NCBI GenBank assembly: GCA_961205875.1
Contig: OY540822.1
Span: 994,501-1,058,500, forward strand
Length of the DNA: 64,000 nt
Source: Sialis fuliginosa
Taxonomy: Eukaryota; Arthropoda; Insecta; Megaloptera; Sialidae
Reading direction: 5' to 3'
Part shown: positions 1-11,622 of the stretch, in pieces
Numbering within the stretch: position 1 is the first letter of the stretch
How the letters are laid out: every line of letters starts with the position of its first letter
Position numbers and translations under genes: made by a program
Notes under the pieces: model-generated
The model's database searches: none
The model's input: the letters and a program-made list of their open reading frames with translations, nothing else
Told to the model about the DNA's origin: nothing

Positions 1-334
1 TTAGCGGGAAAGAGAATTTTGTTGCACGAGACTTTCAGAATTGATGGGTAGTATTAATTTAGCAGATTATTGTAATTTTCATAACTCAATTTCGTAAAAA
101 CTGTCGCTTACGATACTTTGCCTTGTAGGGAACGACATGAGGCCCATGCGTAAATGTAAAATTTAAAAAAAGTATTATTTAAAAAAAAAAACTACAAAAA
201 TGATCAGTAAAATTAATTTTTTTTTTTAAATTTGCTATACAAAACATACAGCATTATTGTGTTTGGTGTTTTATAGTAGTGAGATGGAGCTCCAGAGAGT
301 TGTTACAGTTTACAGACATTTATAAATTATATAC

Positions 335-420
335 ACTAGACTCTCGCTAATCCGGTTATTCCTTGCACAGAAAAGGCCGGATTATAGAGTGGGTCGGATT
401 ACTCTCAGTAATCCAGCACA
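335..420. repeat. Possible pogo/Tigger-like terminal fragment
   Basis: The stretch has the pattern 'gactctcgctaatccgg' followed by further 'ccggatta' and 'cggatta' motifs. This resembles the terminal repeats of pogo/Tigger (jerky-type) elements. No second terminus and no transposase were seen, so this is a weak family guess. Confidence 0.3.
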
Positions 421-459
421 TTTTAACATGTAGACATATAGATATGTATGTGTAATACC

Positions 460-565
460 CAGTGCCGAATTAAACAAGCGCGGGGCTTGTAGCAAATGTT
501 ATAAAGAGGCTCTTGGCAGTGGCGTCGCTGGGGGAGGGTGTGTGAAACTCGGGGAGTAAATCGAT
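460..565 (-). repeat. Truncated copy of the hAT MITE at 13446-13873
   Basis: From position 460 (CAGTGCCGAATTAA) the sequence follows the reverse complement of the right end of the complete MITE at 13446-13873, including 'gtagcaaatgttataaagag' and the G-rich stretch before 'gtgaaactc'. The similarity fades after about 565, so only one end is kept. The rest of 1-800 shows no gene. Confidence 0.6.
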
Positions 566-880
566 AGTTTCACCCACTCCCCCCGAAAAAAGTTAATAGG
601 ATTTTTTTTTCGCACATTAAGCGGGTGTCATCTCCCTGTGAATTTTTAACGACATAAAAATATCAGTGGGATCTATTTTTTAAATAAATTGGATATTCAT
701 CACGTCTATAGACATTCAATAATAAAAAAAGTCAATTCACTCAATTTATTTGATACCAACCCTGGATTCGGATTCAGCGATCCCAAAAACGTATAGAAAT
801 GTTTGTCTCGTCTGGAGGACAAGACCTTTTTTTCGTGTGCCTGTATCAAGAGTAACGAGTTATCAATTGTTGTTTTGCAG

Positions 881-2095
881 GCGGGAGACTTGGAAGTTAA
901 ACAAGAAAATCTGTCAGATAGCGACATACAAAATGAGCAAAAAGAAAATGAAGATTTCACAATCAGTAAAAAAACAAGTGAAAACAGTGAGAAATATTTA
1001 AATTCAAGCAATAAAAATAAAAAAGATTATAAAAATAAAACAGTCAACTGTGAGTCAAGAATTACTAACCAGAGTGAAAATTCAAAGACGTATAAATGTT
1101 ATCTGTGCGTGAAATACTTTAAAACGAAGAAAATTTTAAAAGGACATTTATCTATTCATATGGATATTCGACCTTTTAAATGCGACCAATGTAAATATAG
1201 TTGTAATCAAAAAAGTTCTTTGAATAAACATAAATTAACACATTCGAATAAGCGACCTTTTAAATGCAACCAATGTGAATTTAGTTGCAAACAAAAAAGT
1301 AATTTGAATACACATAAATTAACACATTCGAATAAGCGACCTTTTAAATGCAACCAATGTGAATTTAGTTGTAAACTAAAAAGTAATTTGAATACACATA
1401 AATTAACACATTCGAATAAGCGACCTTTGAAATGCAACCAATGTGAATTTAGTTGTAAACAAAAAAGTAATTTGAATACACATAAATTAACACATTCGAA
1501 TAAGCGACCTTTTAAATGCAACCAATGTGAATTTAGTTGCAAACAAAAAAGTAATTTGAATACACATAAATTAACACATTCGAATAAGCGACCTTTTAAA
1601 TGCAACCAATGTGAATTTAGTTGTAAACTAAAAGGAAACTTAAATACACATAAATTAATACATTCTAATGAGAAACTTTTTAAATGCAATCAATGTGAAT
1701 ATAGTTGCAATCAAAAAGGTAGTTTGAATAAACATAAATTAACACATACTAATGTACGGTCTTTTAAATGCAACCAATGTGAATTTAGTTGTAAACTAAA
1801 AGGAAACATAAATATACATAAATTAAAACATTCGAATAAGCGACCTTTTAAATGCAACCAATGTGAATATAGTTGTAAACAAAAAGGAAACTTAAATATG
1901 CATAAATCAAAACATTCTAATGAGAGATTGTATGAGTGCAATCAATGTGACTATAGTTGCAAACAAAAAAGTAATTTGAATACACATAAATTAACACATT
2001 CTAATGAGCGACCTTTTAAATGCAATCAATGTGAATATAGTTGCAATCACAAAAATAACTTTAATAGACATAAATTAACACATTCTAATCAGTGA
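881..2095 (+). CDS. C2H2 zinc-finger protein, finger exon (ZF gene 1)
   Basis: This exon encodes a poly-zinc-finger protein, presumably a nuclear DNA-binding factor. It starts at a splice acceptor (tgttttgcag, 871-880), in phase 0. The open frame extends upstream to an ATG at 803, but that part is probably intron: the paralogue at 49.6-53.2 kb uses the same acceptor context and has its start codon in a separate exon. An acidic, Lys/Glu-rich linker of about 70 residues is followed by 12 fingers of C-x2-C-x12-H-x3-H type, repeating every 28 residues (84 bp), with linkers such as HSNKRPF. The first finger (CYLCVKYF) is diverged; the others share CNQCEFSC...HKLTH. The frame ends at TGA 2093-2095, where sister repeats have CGA (Arg). 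Exon 1 was not found and may lie before the window. Targets are unknown. The gene may be functional or newly truncated. Confidence 0.82.
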   Translation, partial: AGDLEVKQENLSDSDIQNEQKENEDFTISKKTSENSEKYLNSSNKNKKDYKNKTVNCESRITNQSENSKTYKCYLCVKYFKTKKILKGHLSIHMDIRPFKCDQCKYSCNQKSSLNKHKLTHSNKRPFKCNQCEFSCKQKSNLNTHKLTHSNKRPFKCNQCEFSCKLKSNLNTHKLTHSNKRPLKCNQCEFSCKQKSNLNTHKLTHSNKRPFKCNQCEFSCKQKSNLNTHKLTHSNKRPFKCNQCEFSCKLKGNLNTHKLIHSNEKLFKCNQCEYSCNQKGSLNKHKLTHTNVRSFKCNQCEFSCKLKGNINIHKLKHSNKRPFKCNQCEYSCKQKGNLNMHKSKHSNERLYECNQCDYSCKQKSNLNTHKLTHSNERPFKCNQCEYSCNHKNNFNRHKLTHSNQ

Positions 2096-3060
2096 CCTTT
2101 TAAATGCAACCAATGTGAATTTATTTGTATTCAAAAAAGTAATTTGAATACACATAAATTAACACATTCGAATAAGCGACCTTTAAAATGTAATCAATGT
2201 GAATTTAGTTGTAAACTAAAAGGAAACTTAAATATACATAAATCAAAACATTCTAATGAGAGACCGTATAAGTGCAATCAATGTGAATATAGTTGCAATC
2301 AAAAAGGTAATTTGAATAGACATAAATTAACACATTCTAATGTGCGACCTTTTAAATGCAACTGATGTGAATTTAGTTGTATTAAAAAAAGTAATTTGAA
2401 TGCACATAAATTAACACATTCGAATAACCGACCTTTTAAATGCAATCAATGTGAATATAGTTGCAATCAAATAAGTAATATGAATAAACATAAATTAACA
2501 CATTCTAATGAGCGACCTTTAAATGCAACCAATGCGAATATAGTTGTAGCCTAATAAGTAGAGCTGTAGCAAACCGTATGTATTCGGTACTGAGTAACGG
2601 GTGCGCCATCTAGTACCGAGTAACGAAACGTTACACACAAATACATTTCGTTACTCGCATTTTTCGTACCTAGTAGAGATTTTTGCTTTTTTGCAGATTG
2701 CAGACATAATTTTATTATTGACTTTTTTTATTTATATTTTTTTGTCAGTGCAAATTTTTTTACCGCCAAGGCCTCGCAAAATGTACACGGCCCAGGGCCT
2801 CGCGTTGGCTAGCGCCGGCTCTGTGTACGCGTACGCAAATACGACTCGATTCGTTGCTCTAACATAATATATCATGTTATGAGGTATCAGAAGTAACGAG
2901 TAACGTAACGATACGAAAGTAACGAGTACTAGTTGTTATAGTAACGAATACATACGGGTACGCTTTTTTTCGTTACTTTTACACCTCTACTAATAAGTGA
3001 TTTGATTAGACATAATATAAGTACCTTACATAGATACCTCGAAGTGAGGTTAGTAGTTAT
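2096..3060 (+). pseudogene. Decayed 3' fingers of ZF gene 1
   Basis: The 84-bp finger repeats continue beyond the stop at 2095. At least five further fingers can be read to about 2515. They carry a second stop where Asn-Gln-Cys became Asn-stop-Cys (about 2363), then a one-base deletion at about 2519 that shifts the frame. The next finger is split by the hAT MITE at 2559-2989 and resumes at 2998 with 'tgatttgattagacataa'. The original array therefore had about 18 fingers. This is the dead C-terminal part of the same gene. Confidence 0.85.
2559..2989. mobile_element. hAT-type MITE inside a zinc-finger repeat
   Basis: This 431-bp element has no transposase. It is flanked by a perfect 8-bp direct repeat, CTAATAAG (2551-2558 and 2990-2997), as expected for hAT insertion. 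The ends are TAGAGCTGTAGCAAACCG and, reversed, TAGAGGTGTAAAAGTAACG; inside these both ends carry ccgtatgtattcg. Removing the element restores the reading of the broken finger. The open frame inside it (2601-2867) has no recognisable content. Confidence 0.9.
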
Positions 3061-3064
3061 TAAA

Positions 3065-3200
3065 AATTAGCTGTTACCCGCGACTTCGTCCACGTGGAAT
3101 TTGTATTTTTATTTCACGATACAAATTAGCCTATGTCCTTACTCAGGATTTCCTCAAGATCAGTTCAGCGATTTAACCATGAAAATATTATAAATTAACT
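3065..3200. repeat. Interspersed repeat of the 'TAGCTGTTACCCGCGACTTCG' family
   Basis: The stretch starts with TTAGCTGTTACCCGCGACTT and runs to 'cagttcagcgatttaaccatg', a layout common in interspersed repeats of insect genomes. Related pieces are at about 14150-14750, 29490-30180 and possibly 7900-8270. Its superfamily cannot be assigned from sequence alone. Confidence 0.55.
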
Positions 3201-4171
3201 CAATATAGCTTAATATTATTAGTTCTTACTGTATGTATTGTTTATGTTCTTTCATTTCCTCATCTAGAAGTTAATAGACAGGTAAATTATTTCTTTATTG
3301 AAGTATTTTTAAATGACTATAATTTGTTTTTATATTTTAGCAAGATGTTCATATCAGTCATCCTGATTTAATGATTCCTTTGATTTTTTCAAACGCTTCT
3401 GCAATAACTGCAATGTCAGTTCGTATAATTAATCATTTTACGATTTTAAGTAAGTATTATACAAAGTTAATTTTTTTTATAATTAATTAATAATAATAAT
3501 TTATTATTTTTAGATGTAATTTTAGCACACGTAGCGGCATCTACCTATAATGAACTGACATAATATGATGCAGTGTTTGTATTTGCATACAATACTGGTT
3601 CTATTTTATTCGTTCAGTTTGAATTTGGTACTACTGAATTAAAGCAAGATGGAAGAAGCATAACCTCTGACTCTGACATTACAAATGTAAATAATATTTA
3701 AATACAACTAATCTAAAGATATAAATTGTTTGTGTTATAACAGAGGAAGCAATCAATAATTGTAAACATAGAATTGGTTCTTTAGCTTTAGACTCGGGTC
3801 AAGACGGTCACTTAAGAATGTGGTCTTGCGAAAAAGCTTGTTATATTGTCTATATCTAACTCACTTAATGGTTAATCTATGTTTGACTCAGGAAGGTATG
3901 GTTTTCTTGTTATTTTATTTATTGCAGATGTTTTTAATAACAGATATATGTTTATTTGCAGTTCAGAGTCATGTTATGCGTGTATCAACAAAGAAAGATT
4001 CAAACGAGATGATGATAGGAGTATTTCTAATGAGTATTTTCTAAATAAATTCCAGTTCCACATATTGCACTAAACGTTTCAAAATAGTGTGTTTAATTTT
4101 CAAACAGTTTCAACACTGATGGCGCCAGAGGTTTGTTACTACAGTCGAGTCTTATGTGTTATTATATTATA

Positions 4172-4700
4172 TTAGGGGTGCCCATAAGTAAACAATTATT
4201 TCAGTGGCAACCAAACAAACTAATTTATTTTATGTTTAATTATACATTTAGTCGATTATGTAATCTCCGTCATCATCTAGGACCTTTTACCATCTTGCTG
4301 CCATTGTCCTTTATTAATCTCCGACAACTGATGTGGGACAAATATACCCCTTCCCGATTTCATGAAGGTGTCTTTGCACTGTTGACCAAGTAGCCTGAAG
4401 AGTGCTTGCTATTTCCTGAATACTCGGTTTGGGATCCGTTTCAACCAGTGATTTTAAAGCGTCATTATCAAATTCTATCGATCACTATAACCATTGGAAA
4501 ATTTTCTAAACCAACGCTGGCACTTATTGACTTTCAGTACGTTCCCATACACATTGTTGTTGCAACAGTTGCATTAAAACCCGATCTAAAATGAAATAGC
4601 ATGTAAATGTTCTTTTGTTGGTTGATTGTCCGCCATTTTGCACCGGTGTAATAAGAACTTTTGTTTTTGTTATGAATAAAAAAACATAAATACATATGTT
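4172..4700 (-). pseudogene. mariner transposase relic
   Basis: On the minus strand from an ATG at 4636, fragments in shifting frames read MADNQPTKEHLHAI, then NATVAT, then KCQRWFRKFSNG, then DNDALKSLVETDP and STVQRHLHEIGK. This is the order of the helix-turn-helix region of mariner (Tc1/mariner) transposases. Stops and frameshifts break it, and the DDD catalytic part is missing. A mariner-like inverted terminal repeat (TTAGGGGTGCCCATAAG) sits at 4172, next to a TA. The matching far end was not found. It lies in an intron of the Nup160-like pseudogene. Confidence 0.75.
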
Positions 4701-5035
4701 TAGAAATACATACATTTGCTTTTAATTGTAAATTAAAAAATAATAAAAATATTTTTTCGAAAGTATTTTTACTGATATTTTCTCAAAACATACGTTTTTT
4801 TAGAACACTGAATATTTTGGTGGGAGAAGGTTCGTCCCCCACTGCCCCCCCCCCCCCTTCCTTACTACACCTGTGAAGAGACCCTAGTGTACTTGAATGT
4901 AAATTTAGAGTTCCGATAATGAAAACGACTAATTACGTGTTAATGTGAAAGTCACTATAATTTGTTTGAAATAAGTCTCGACTTACATATCCAACAAAAT
5001 GTTAATATATCTTATTAATTAATATTTATTTACAG
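4700..5035. other. Intron-like gap, no gene
   Basis: AT-rich sequence of the Nup160-like pseudogene with a short poly-C run near 4846. Nothing coding was seen. Confidence 0.5.
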
Positions 5036-5289
5036 AAAGACCTTGATAACTTTTGTCTAAATAATCAACGTATCTGAGTAACATGGAGACAAGCATTGGA
5101 CAAATGTAGGCAGTGCTAACTTCCAATATCTGGGTGAAGGTGTTTTATCTGACAGATCCAACGTTAGATCTACGTCAAGTTTATGCGGACTATATTATAT
5201 TTAACCCTGGAAGATTTCCTACACCTGTTATAATGAAAGCTTTGAGTGTAAGTAGTTTTAAGTTATTTAAACCAATTAGAATTTAATTT

Positions 5290-6105
5290 TTAGTGTTCCG
5301 AGCCAAACGAAACACTTCGGTGTCTGTTCGTCTGTCACAGGCGATTTTCTCTGAAACTGTTTGACGTAAAAAATTTTAATTTAGCAGAGAGATAGAGTGT
5401 GGTAGTTCAATTGTTGTAGACGTCAAGTATAAAAAGTTGAATTGTGATTTTGGAGATTAATTTCAGTGGCTAAATTGGGAAATAAAAAAAAATCAAGGAC
5501 ATCGTGTAGGGTGTCAAATGAAAGCTTATTGAAAGCACAAATTTAACAATAAATATGATGATTGTCTTTTACATTTTAGATAAATAATTAAATTTTCTAC
5601 AATTTTAATCAAAAATGAATGTATATTTTTCAAAATGGTGGCCAAACTATAAACTTTGTTTAAGGAGCTATTCTACTTCTTCGGGTCAGAAAAATTAACT
5701 TTTTTTTATTTCTTAAAAAGAAACATGAACAGCTCACAGGGAGGCTAGATCAGTTGCTAACGTAAGTTTTTGATTTCCACATTTTTCTCAAAACGATATT
5801 TTTGCACCTGGCGCAGGTGATTGCGCAAAAACCATTTGTCCAATCGTTCTGTATCTGGCTGGCGTGAAACACTATACGTTATTCACGTCAACAAAACAGC
5901 TTATATTGAAAAATTAATAACTTTCTACATAAAACCAAAACAATGAGTTAAAATGAGGTTTTTTTTTTATAAAAAACGATGAAAAATATGGGATATACCT
6001 AATAGAATCTTTTCCTTCTTGTTCCGTTTTCAGTGATGTATTATCAAAATGCATATGACAGCTACCTTGACAAAATCCAAGTATATTTGCAATAATCACT
6101 TCTTT
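5290..6105. repeat. Repeat-derived intron sequence with 'tttttagtgttccgagcc' start
   Basis: The stretch begins like the 'tttttagggttcc' repeats at 34515 and 52258 and contains the usual following 'cgtctgtc' motif. Nothing coding was seen. Confidence 0.4.
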
Positions 6106-7150
6106 AGGTTTCCGTAGAAAACTAGGAAACTTTATTGTTTCACCAAGTCCGTCTGTTCTCAAAAATTTTAAGCCGATTAAGATGAAATTTGGTATACGGA
6201 CGAAGACTGATAACACAAGAACAGAAATGATAAGATTATTGAAAAAATTTTTTTTGGATTATCTTTCCATAGACTGAATACTTTTTTTCACTTACCCCAT
6301 TGAGTAGGGTGTCATTAGATAGGTCTCTTAAAATGAAACAAAAAATGTTAAATTACCTTTTGGTTTTAACCCTTCAGTTACGATATATTTGCATTTAAAT
6401 GTCATTATCAGAGCGTCCCCACCCCCCTCTATTTTATAAACTATCAAAATAAAAAATCTGAAAAAATTCGAGAATATAGCTTTTAATTAGTAATTTCACT
6501 GAAAATTATAACGAACACTGTCAAAATTATTTTGGACCCCCCTCTCATAGACTGAAAAGTGAACTCACAATTTTCTTTTCATCTACCCCATTTCATTTAC
6601 ACCAGTGGGATGTCATTAGATAGGTCTCCTAAAATGTAACAAAAAATGTTAAATGATCTTTTGATTTTAACCCTTCAGTCACGATATATTTGCATTAAAT
6701 GTCGTTATCAGTCCCCACTCCCCTCATTTCTAAACTATCTATTCAAAAAATCTGAAAAAAAATCAGAATGTAGCTTTTAATTAGTACTTCCACTGATAAT
6801 TATAACGAACACTGTCAAAATTATTTTGTTCCCATTCCCATAGACTCAAAATTGTACTCAAATTTTTTTTCACTTACCCCATTGAGTGGGGTATCTTTAG
6901 ATAGGTCTCCTTTAATGCAACAAAAAAATGTTATATGACCTTTTGATTTTAATCCTTCAGTCACGATATATTTGCATTTAAATGTCGTTATCAGAGCGTC
7001 CGCTCCCCCCTTCTACTTTCTAAACTATTCCAGAATGTAGCTTTTAGTTAGTAGGTACTTTCAATGAAAATTATAACCAACACTGTAGCTAGAATAGTTT
7101 ATTTAAAAAAATTGAAATAACTCTTGTTTATAAATCGTAATGACTACGGA
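6106..7150 (+). repeat. Interspersed element with three tandem units of about 290 bp
   Basis: After 'ggtttccgtagaaaactagg' come three diverged tandem units (about 6255-6545, 6546-6835, 6836-7100). Each contains 'cacttaccccattgagt', 'gataggtctcc', 'cacgatatatttgcat' and 'gaacactgtcaaaattattt'. The same family occurs as about two units at 32036-32620 (+) and three units at 56764-57640 (-). The copy ends with 'aaatcgtaatgactacgg'. No coding capacity was seen. Confidence 0.75.
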
Positions 7151-7899
7151 AACTTGGCCGTTTTATTTAATCTGTTTATTCAAAAATATACAAGAATTGT
7201 TAAAGTTGCATATTAGTTTTTTGTGTTTTACTGCATATTTGGGGCTTATTTCGTGCATATTTTAACAATTTTATGTTATATATAGTCCAAGCGTTAATAA
7301 TATTATAGTGGCATGTACTTCAATTTATGAAAATATTTATAACCACAAAAGCATAATATGATCGCTTGAATAAACTTGATTTTTATTTTATTACAGATAT
7401 CTAAATATGACGGACAAGCACAACATGTGGAAATTGTACAAAGCAATGAAAAATAATATTTTACTTATATTTAGAAAAGTTAATAATTAAAAAGTGTGAA
7501 TTGTAAGAAGAGATTCCAGAACCTACATCTCCAGAGAAATGAAGGTACCTATATATTCAAAACAAGCTTGGGGTGGGGTGAAACCCTTTAGGTCCACACA
7601 ATCAACACAATGATTATAAATACTTGCATATTAATTATTTATTGTTTCCGTATAGTTTATCTGAATATTTTTTTAATATGTATATGACAAATTTAAATGG
7701 ATTTAGTCAGAAATAAAACTCACCTTTGTATTATGAATATTATTTTTCTAATATCTTAATGTCAATAATATAACACACATTTTTAGAATAACTAATTTGA
7801 CAATTAGAATTAAATTGCATTTGTTTTATAGAACGTAACTAGTCTGACAATTTAAATTTAATTGCGTTTGTTTCCAAGGCAATATGAATTGTAGACTTA

Positions 7900-8270
7900 T
7901 TATATTAGTATTTAAAATTCAAATTTTGAGGGTGGTTTTCACCTTTCACCTCTTCTATGGCTGTTTAGGCACGAATAACAAAAAAAATACTGAAATACAT
8001 TTTTCATTATTTGTATTGTAGAATATTTATGCTAAGTTTCAAGAAAATCCGACCAAAAAAAAACTGTACACCCCTTTTTACCCCCTTGGGGTTTGAATTT
8101 CGAAAAACCCTTTATTTCAGATCATATTTACGTCAAGAAGCTTCGATTGGCACCCCAACGAAGGCAATAGTTTTTTTTATTTGCGAGATTTCGTGAACGT
8201 AAAAAATGACACGCATACATACATACATACACACACACACAGACATCTTTCTAAAAATAGTGTAAATATA
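7900..8270. repeat. Interspersed repeat with a (CATA)n/(CA)n tail
   Basis: The piece has 'tttcaagaaaatccgacc', an 'accccttttta' block and a tail 'atttcgtgaacg' leading into a CATA/CA microsatellite (8212-8244). This is typical of the 3' part of insect interspersed repeats. Not coding. Confidence 0.45.
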
Positions 8271-8477
8271 CTATAGTGACCTAAAAACATACAAATATGT
8301 TGTAATTTTTTATTTTGATTTTCGGACCGATTACAATAACTTCCAGTTGAGAAATTATTAATACAAATATATTAAATGGGATTCTTATCAATAATTCTGC
8401 TGCCTTAAGTCAAATGGGTATAAATAAATAAAAAACAAAAAATAAAAATTATGTGTTTTGTCCATATAATATACCTA

Positions 8478-10012
8478 GCTAAAGTTGTCAGAATGTCTCT
8501 TTTAAAGAGAACATGTTCTCTTTTTTAGCTTTAATCTTTCTTTTTCTTATTTTATATTAAAATGTCCTATTTTGTTCTCTTTTTTTAATTGGGCATTTTT
8601 GATTTAAATTTGTGTTCTTATAAAACTTCAAGATACCTAAAGTGTATTTACTAACATTGGTAAAACTTGTAAATATATAAACTTACTAAAATAATCAAGC
8701 AGCCCGACTACGCATGCGCATTTTTTGAAATCGTCTAACATCAGGTCCGTGGTTAATTGTGGTGATACAAATTCAATTGTAGACGAATTCCAATTTGAAT
8801 GTCATGTGTATCTACTATTATGTACTATAATTTTTGGATTTTGATAAATAGTGAATACGTTACATCTATTTACATTTATTGTGGAATATTTTAAAACAAT
8901 TTAATTTTATTAATTTAAATATTATTTTAAATAATATATTATATTATAAATATATTTATTATATTATCTTACTTATTAAGTAAGATAAATTTGTATCTGT
9001 AAGTTAAGCTTAAAGATGTATGGCACGTACAGTCTCAATCAAAAATAATGTAAATCTAGATGAAATGAACGATCAAAATCAAATTATCAATTATTCACTT
9101 TAAATGCTTATAAGAAAGTCAAATTGGTTTATACACTACATAAACTATAAAAATACTTTTGTTTAAAACCTTATTTCCCATTATTAACTGTTATTTTAGA
9201 ATTTTAGCCAAAAAATTAATATTTGTGTCGATAATACGAAAAAATTGTTTTCTGAATTCATCTGTCAGATATAAAAACAAAAGAAGTAATTTATTGTTAT
9301 AAATGACATAAATTAAAATATTTTTAAATAACACGATTTAGAACATACAAATGTAATGAAAATAATAATATTAGTACTTCATATGCTTACATACCTATGT
9401 ACATATATGAAAAAATATGTAATAAAAACAAATCATTACATTTCAGTACGCCATTTTTTTTTCCACCAATAATTATGTTTTTCTCACAATTTAGTTCTGT
9501 ATGTGTATAATTTTTTTTATGAAACTTGTTGCTAAATATGTAAATGACGTGTTGTGAAAATTTCAGATTTTTCTCGATGCTTGAACCATGTGTTTTATTG
9601 GATTTTAACCGTAAATACATCATTCTGCCATAAGAGCCCATGTTAATTTATAAAAATAATAACTTTGAAACTATGTTGTAAAACCTTTTGAAATTTTGTG
9701 TGGGTACTTAAGATTTATAAAGGAGTAACTTATCCAAATTTCAACTATTTCTCGTTGACACAGGGTTTTTATAGATAACATAGCTGTATAATAATAATAA
9801 AATAATTTCAAAATGTGTTGTAATTGAATATGTAAAGTATTTAAAATCAGAAAAAGAAAGATTTATTTAATAAAAATATAATATGTTTATATATTTGACC
9901 AATTTTATCAATTTCCGTCAACCACAACATAATTTTTTTTATTTTTTCAATGTGTCCTCTTTTTTTAATGAACTAGTTCTCATTTTTCATCTTGAGCTTC
10001 TGGCAACCCTAA
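8478..10012. repeat. Possible degenerate inverted-terminal-repeat element
   Basis: The left end (TAAAGTTGTCAGAATGTCTC) and the right end reversed (TTAGGGTTGCCAGAAGCTC) are loosely alike and resemble the clearer hAT-like MITE at 31396-31653. Both ends carry T-rich 'ttctcttttttta' stretches. The interior is AT-rich and includes the Tc1-like piece at 9038-9390. Boundaries are tentative. Confidence 0.35.
9038..9390 (+). repeat. Tc1/mariner-like noncoding repeat, copy 1
   Basis: It starts at a TA with CAGTCTCAATCAAAAATAATG. For about 330 bp it matches 54348-54690, sharing 'gaacgatcaaaatcaaatta' and 'gcttataagaaagtcaaatt'. This copy lacks the palindromic insertion found in the other one. The open frame at 9387-9641 (-) shows no protein signature. 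Confidence 0.6.
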
Positions 10013-10372
10013 GTATAGCTTTTAATAATCTGATTAAAATGTGAAATACGATGTTGTTCGGACACATTCCATTCATTAGATACAGCGGTTTACAAAAACT
10101 TTACTAGGGAGTTTTCATGAAATAACTACTAAATACTAACTAGTGACTAAATTTAGCACCTCACACATTTGTAATAATATTAACACTAGTCAAAAATTCT
10201 ACGTTACCTGAGCTAATTTATTTGCTTGAGTTGTAATTTTTGTATCGAGCTTCCATGAAAATTATAATTTGTATAAAAAAACTATAAAGAAAGTTTCTTT
10301 TAGAACATTTTCTCATCTTCTAGTCATAATATGACTCATCATAAAAATCTATATATACAGAGATATCTACTT

Positions 10373-10680
10373 AAGGGGGGAGACCACTTTATAACTTTCA
10401 AAAATCTCTTTTTGTTTTGCATACAATTTTATTAAAACGTGTAGAATATCGTCCTAAAATTTTTCCGTAGATACATCTATTTATAGATAGCTCAAAGTCA
10501 GCTACCGCACTTCCTTGTGTAATGATTGTGAGCTCTGATTGCTTAACAGCGGGAACCAACTCTCTTGAATATGCACAATATGCTGGTAATCATGGAAACA
10601 ACTAAACATGTTCAGGTTGGAGAATACAATGCGGTATATTAGTTAGAAACTATAGCGTACGCTCACCCATTAGAGTTATC
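10373..10680 (+). repeat. TTAA-type element end (TTAAGGGGGGAGACCAC)
   Basis: At about 10373 the sequence TTAAGGGGGGAGACCAC resembles the ends of TTAA-target elements such as Kolobok or piggyBac relatives, and the end of the composite at 33016. No partner end was found, so the right limit is arbitrary. Confidence 0.4.
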
Positions 10681-10683
10681 GCT

Positions 10684-11122
10684 ACGTTTACACAGCACAG
10701 CGCTGTTGTTCCGGTTTATTGTAACCGATGTAGTTAAACTGTTTTAAGTGATGCTGTTTACACATATGAGAATATGTAACGCCAGCTGGAATTATAATTC
10801 CGATTTGAAGTAGGTATGCTACAAGTTCGATAGCGTACCAACAAGAAATACTTCGTCTCAGGTGTTTTAACTGATGACACTTTTTCAAATGTCTGTAGAT
10901 ACTTGTATTTTTTGGGATTGCCTAAATAGATATAACTATGTCCGTGCAGTTTACATGTGTCTTTATTCCAGTTTAGTTATGCTATGCCTGTAGGTCAAGA
11001 GGAATAGCATAACTAAACCTGATCAGTTATGTCGGGTGTAATTTGTCATCTACATACATTTTTAAATCTGGTTTTACTACATCGGTTACAATAAAACCGG
11101 AATAACAGCGCTGTGTAAACGT
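10684..11122. mobile_element. MITE with 'ACGTTTACACAGC' inverted ends
   Basis: The left arm (about 10684-10735) and right arm (about 11072-11122) are inverted copies. Both contain 'acagcgctgtt', 'ccggtttta' or its variant, and 'gtaaccgatgtagt'. The element is about 440 bp with no transposase. No clear target duplication was seen, so the family is unassigned. Confidence 0.75.
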
Positions 11123-11622
11123 ACTCTATAAAACAATTAAACACATTGAAATATTAACCTAAATCTATAACACTAATTGTGGATTATTTTTGAAAAAATT
11201 CATGGGTGCGGAGAGTGCTCATAAATTTCTTGTTAGATTTTTCTCATTATTACTTTTGGAAAAAAATATTTTTACGATTTTTTTTGAAAATTTGTTAAAC
11301 GAAGTTAAAAATAATAACAAAACGTTTACATATTTAATTTCCTTGAACTGTCAGCTTTCATTTTTGATATCCCACTTGCTGGGATTAAGTAAACAATTTT
11401 TTTTTGTAACCCATTTACCTCCCATTAAAAAGCGCCACAAACATAAAATTTTATTTTTATAACTCTGGTTATTATTGGTCCAGTATGTACTATTTTATCC
11501 CAACGTTTTAAGTCGAACAGTTCAGTAGTTAAAAGGTTATGACAGACAGACAGACAGACAGTGTTGATTCCAAGTGTTTCTTTTTTTCCAATTTCAAAAC
11601 ATTAAAAAACATTATTTTTTAG

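Larger units (their letters stand above)
3260..7460 (+). pseudogene. Nucleoporin Nup160-like pseudogene (several exons)
   Basis: Exon-like pieces with proper acceptors and donors join in phase: one ending at 3281 (FPHLEVNRQ), then 3341-3449, 3514-3686, 3746-3895, 3962-about 4090, 5036-5247 and 7397-about 7455. Readable segments include HISHPDLMIPLIF, FAYNTGSILFVQF...ELKQ, GQDGHLRMWSCEKA, MMIGVFL and YIIFNPGRFPTPVIMKALS. Their order matches the N-terminal beta-propeller and early helical part of Nup160, a scaffold protein of the nuclear pore Y-complex. The copy is dead: a TAA follows STYNELT, a frameshift follows KACYIVYI, the frame breaks after GVFLMSIF, a Trp position has become TGA (about 5074), and there is a stop after IVQSNEK. 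The introns hold a mariner relic and other repeats. The Nup160 assignment rests on remembered family motifs. Confidence 0.72.

Noticed and set aside
803..880. N-terminal extension of ZF gene 1 starting at Met 803
   Set aside because: A strong acceptor ends at 880, the paralogue has an intron at the same place, and residues before it do not resemble the acidic first exon.
1207..1941. Antisense repetitive open frames opposite the zinc fingers
   Set aside because: They are the mirror of the 84-bp finger repeats; the sense frame encodes obvious C2H2 fingers.
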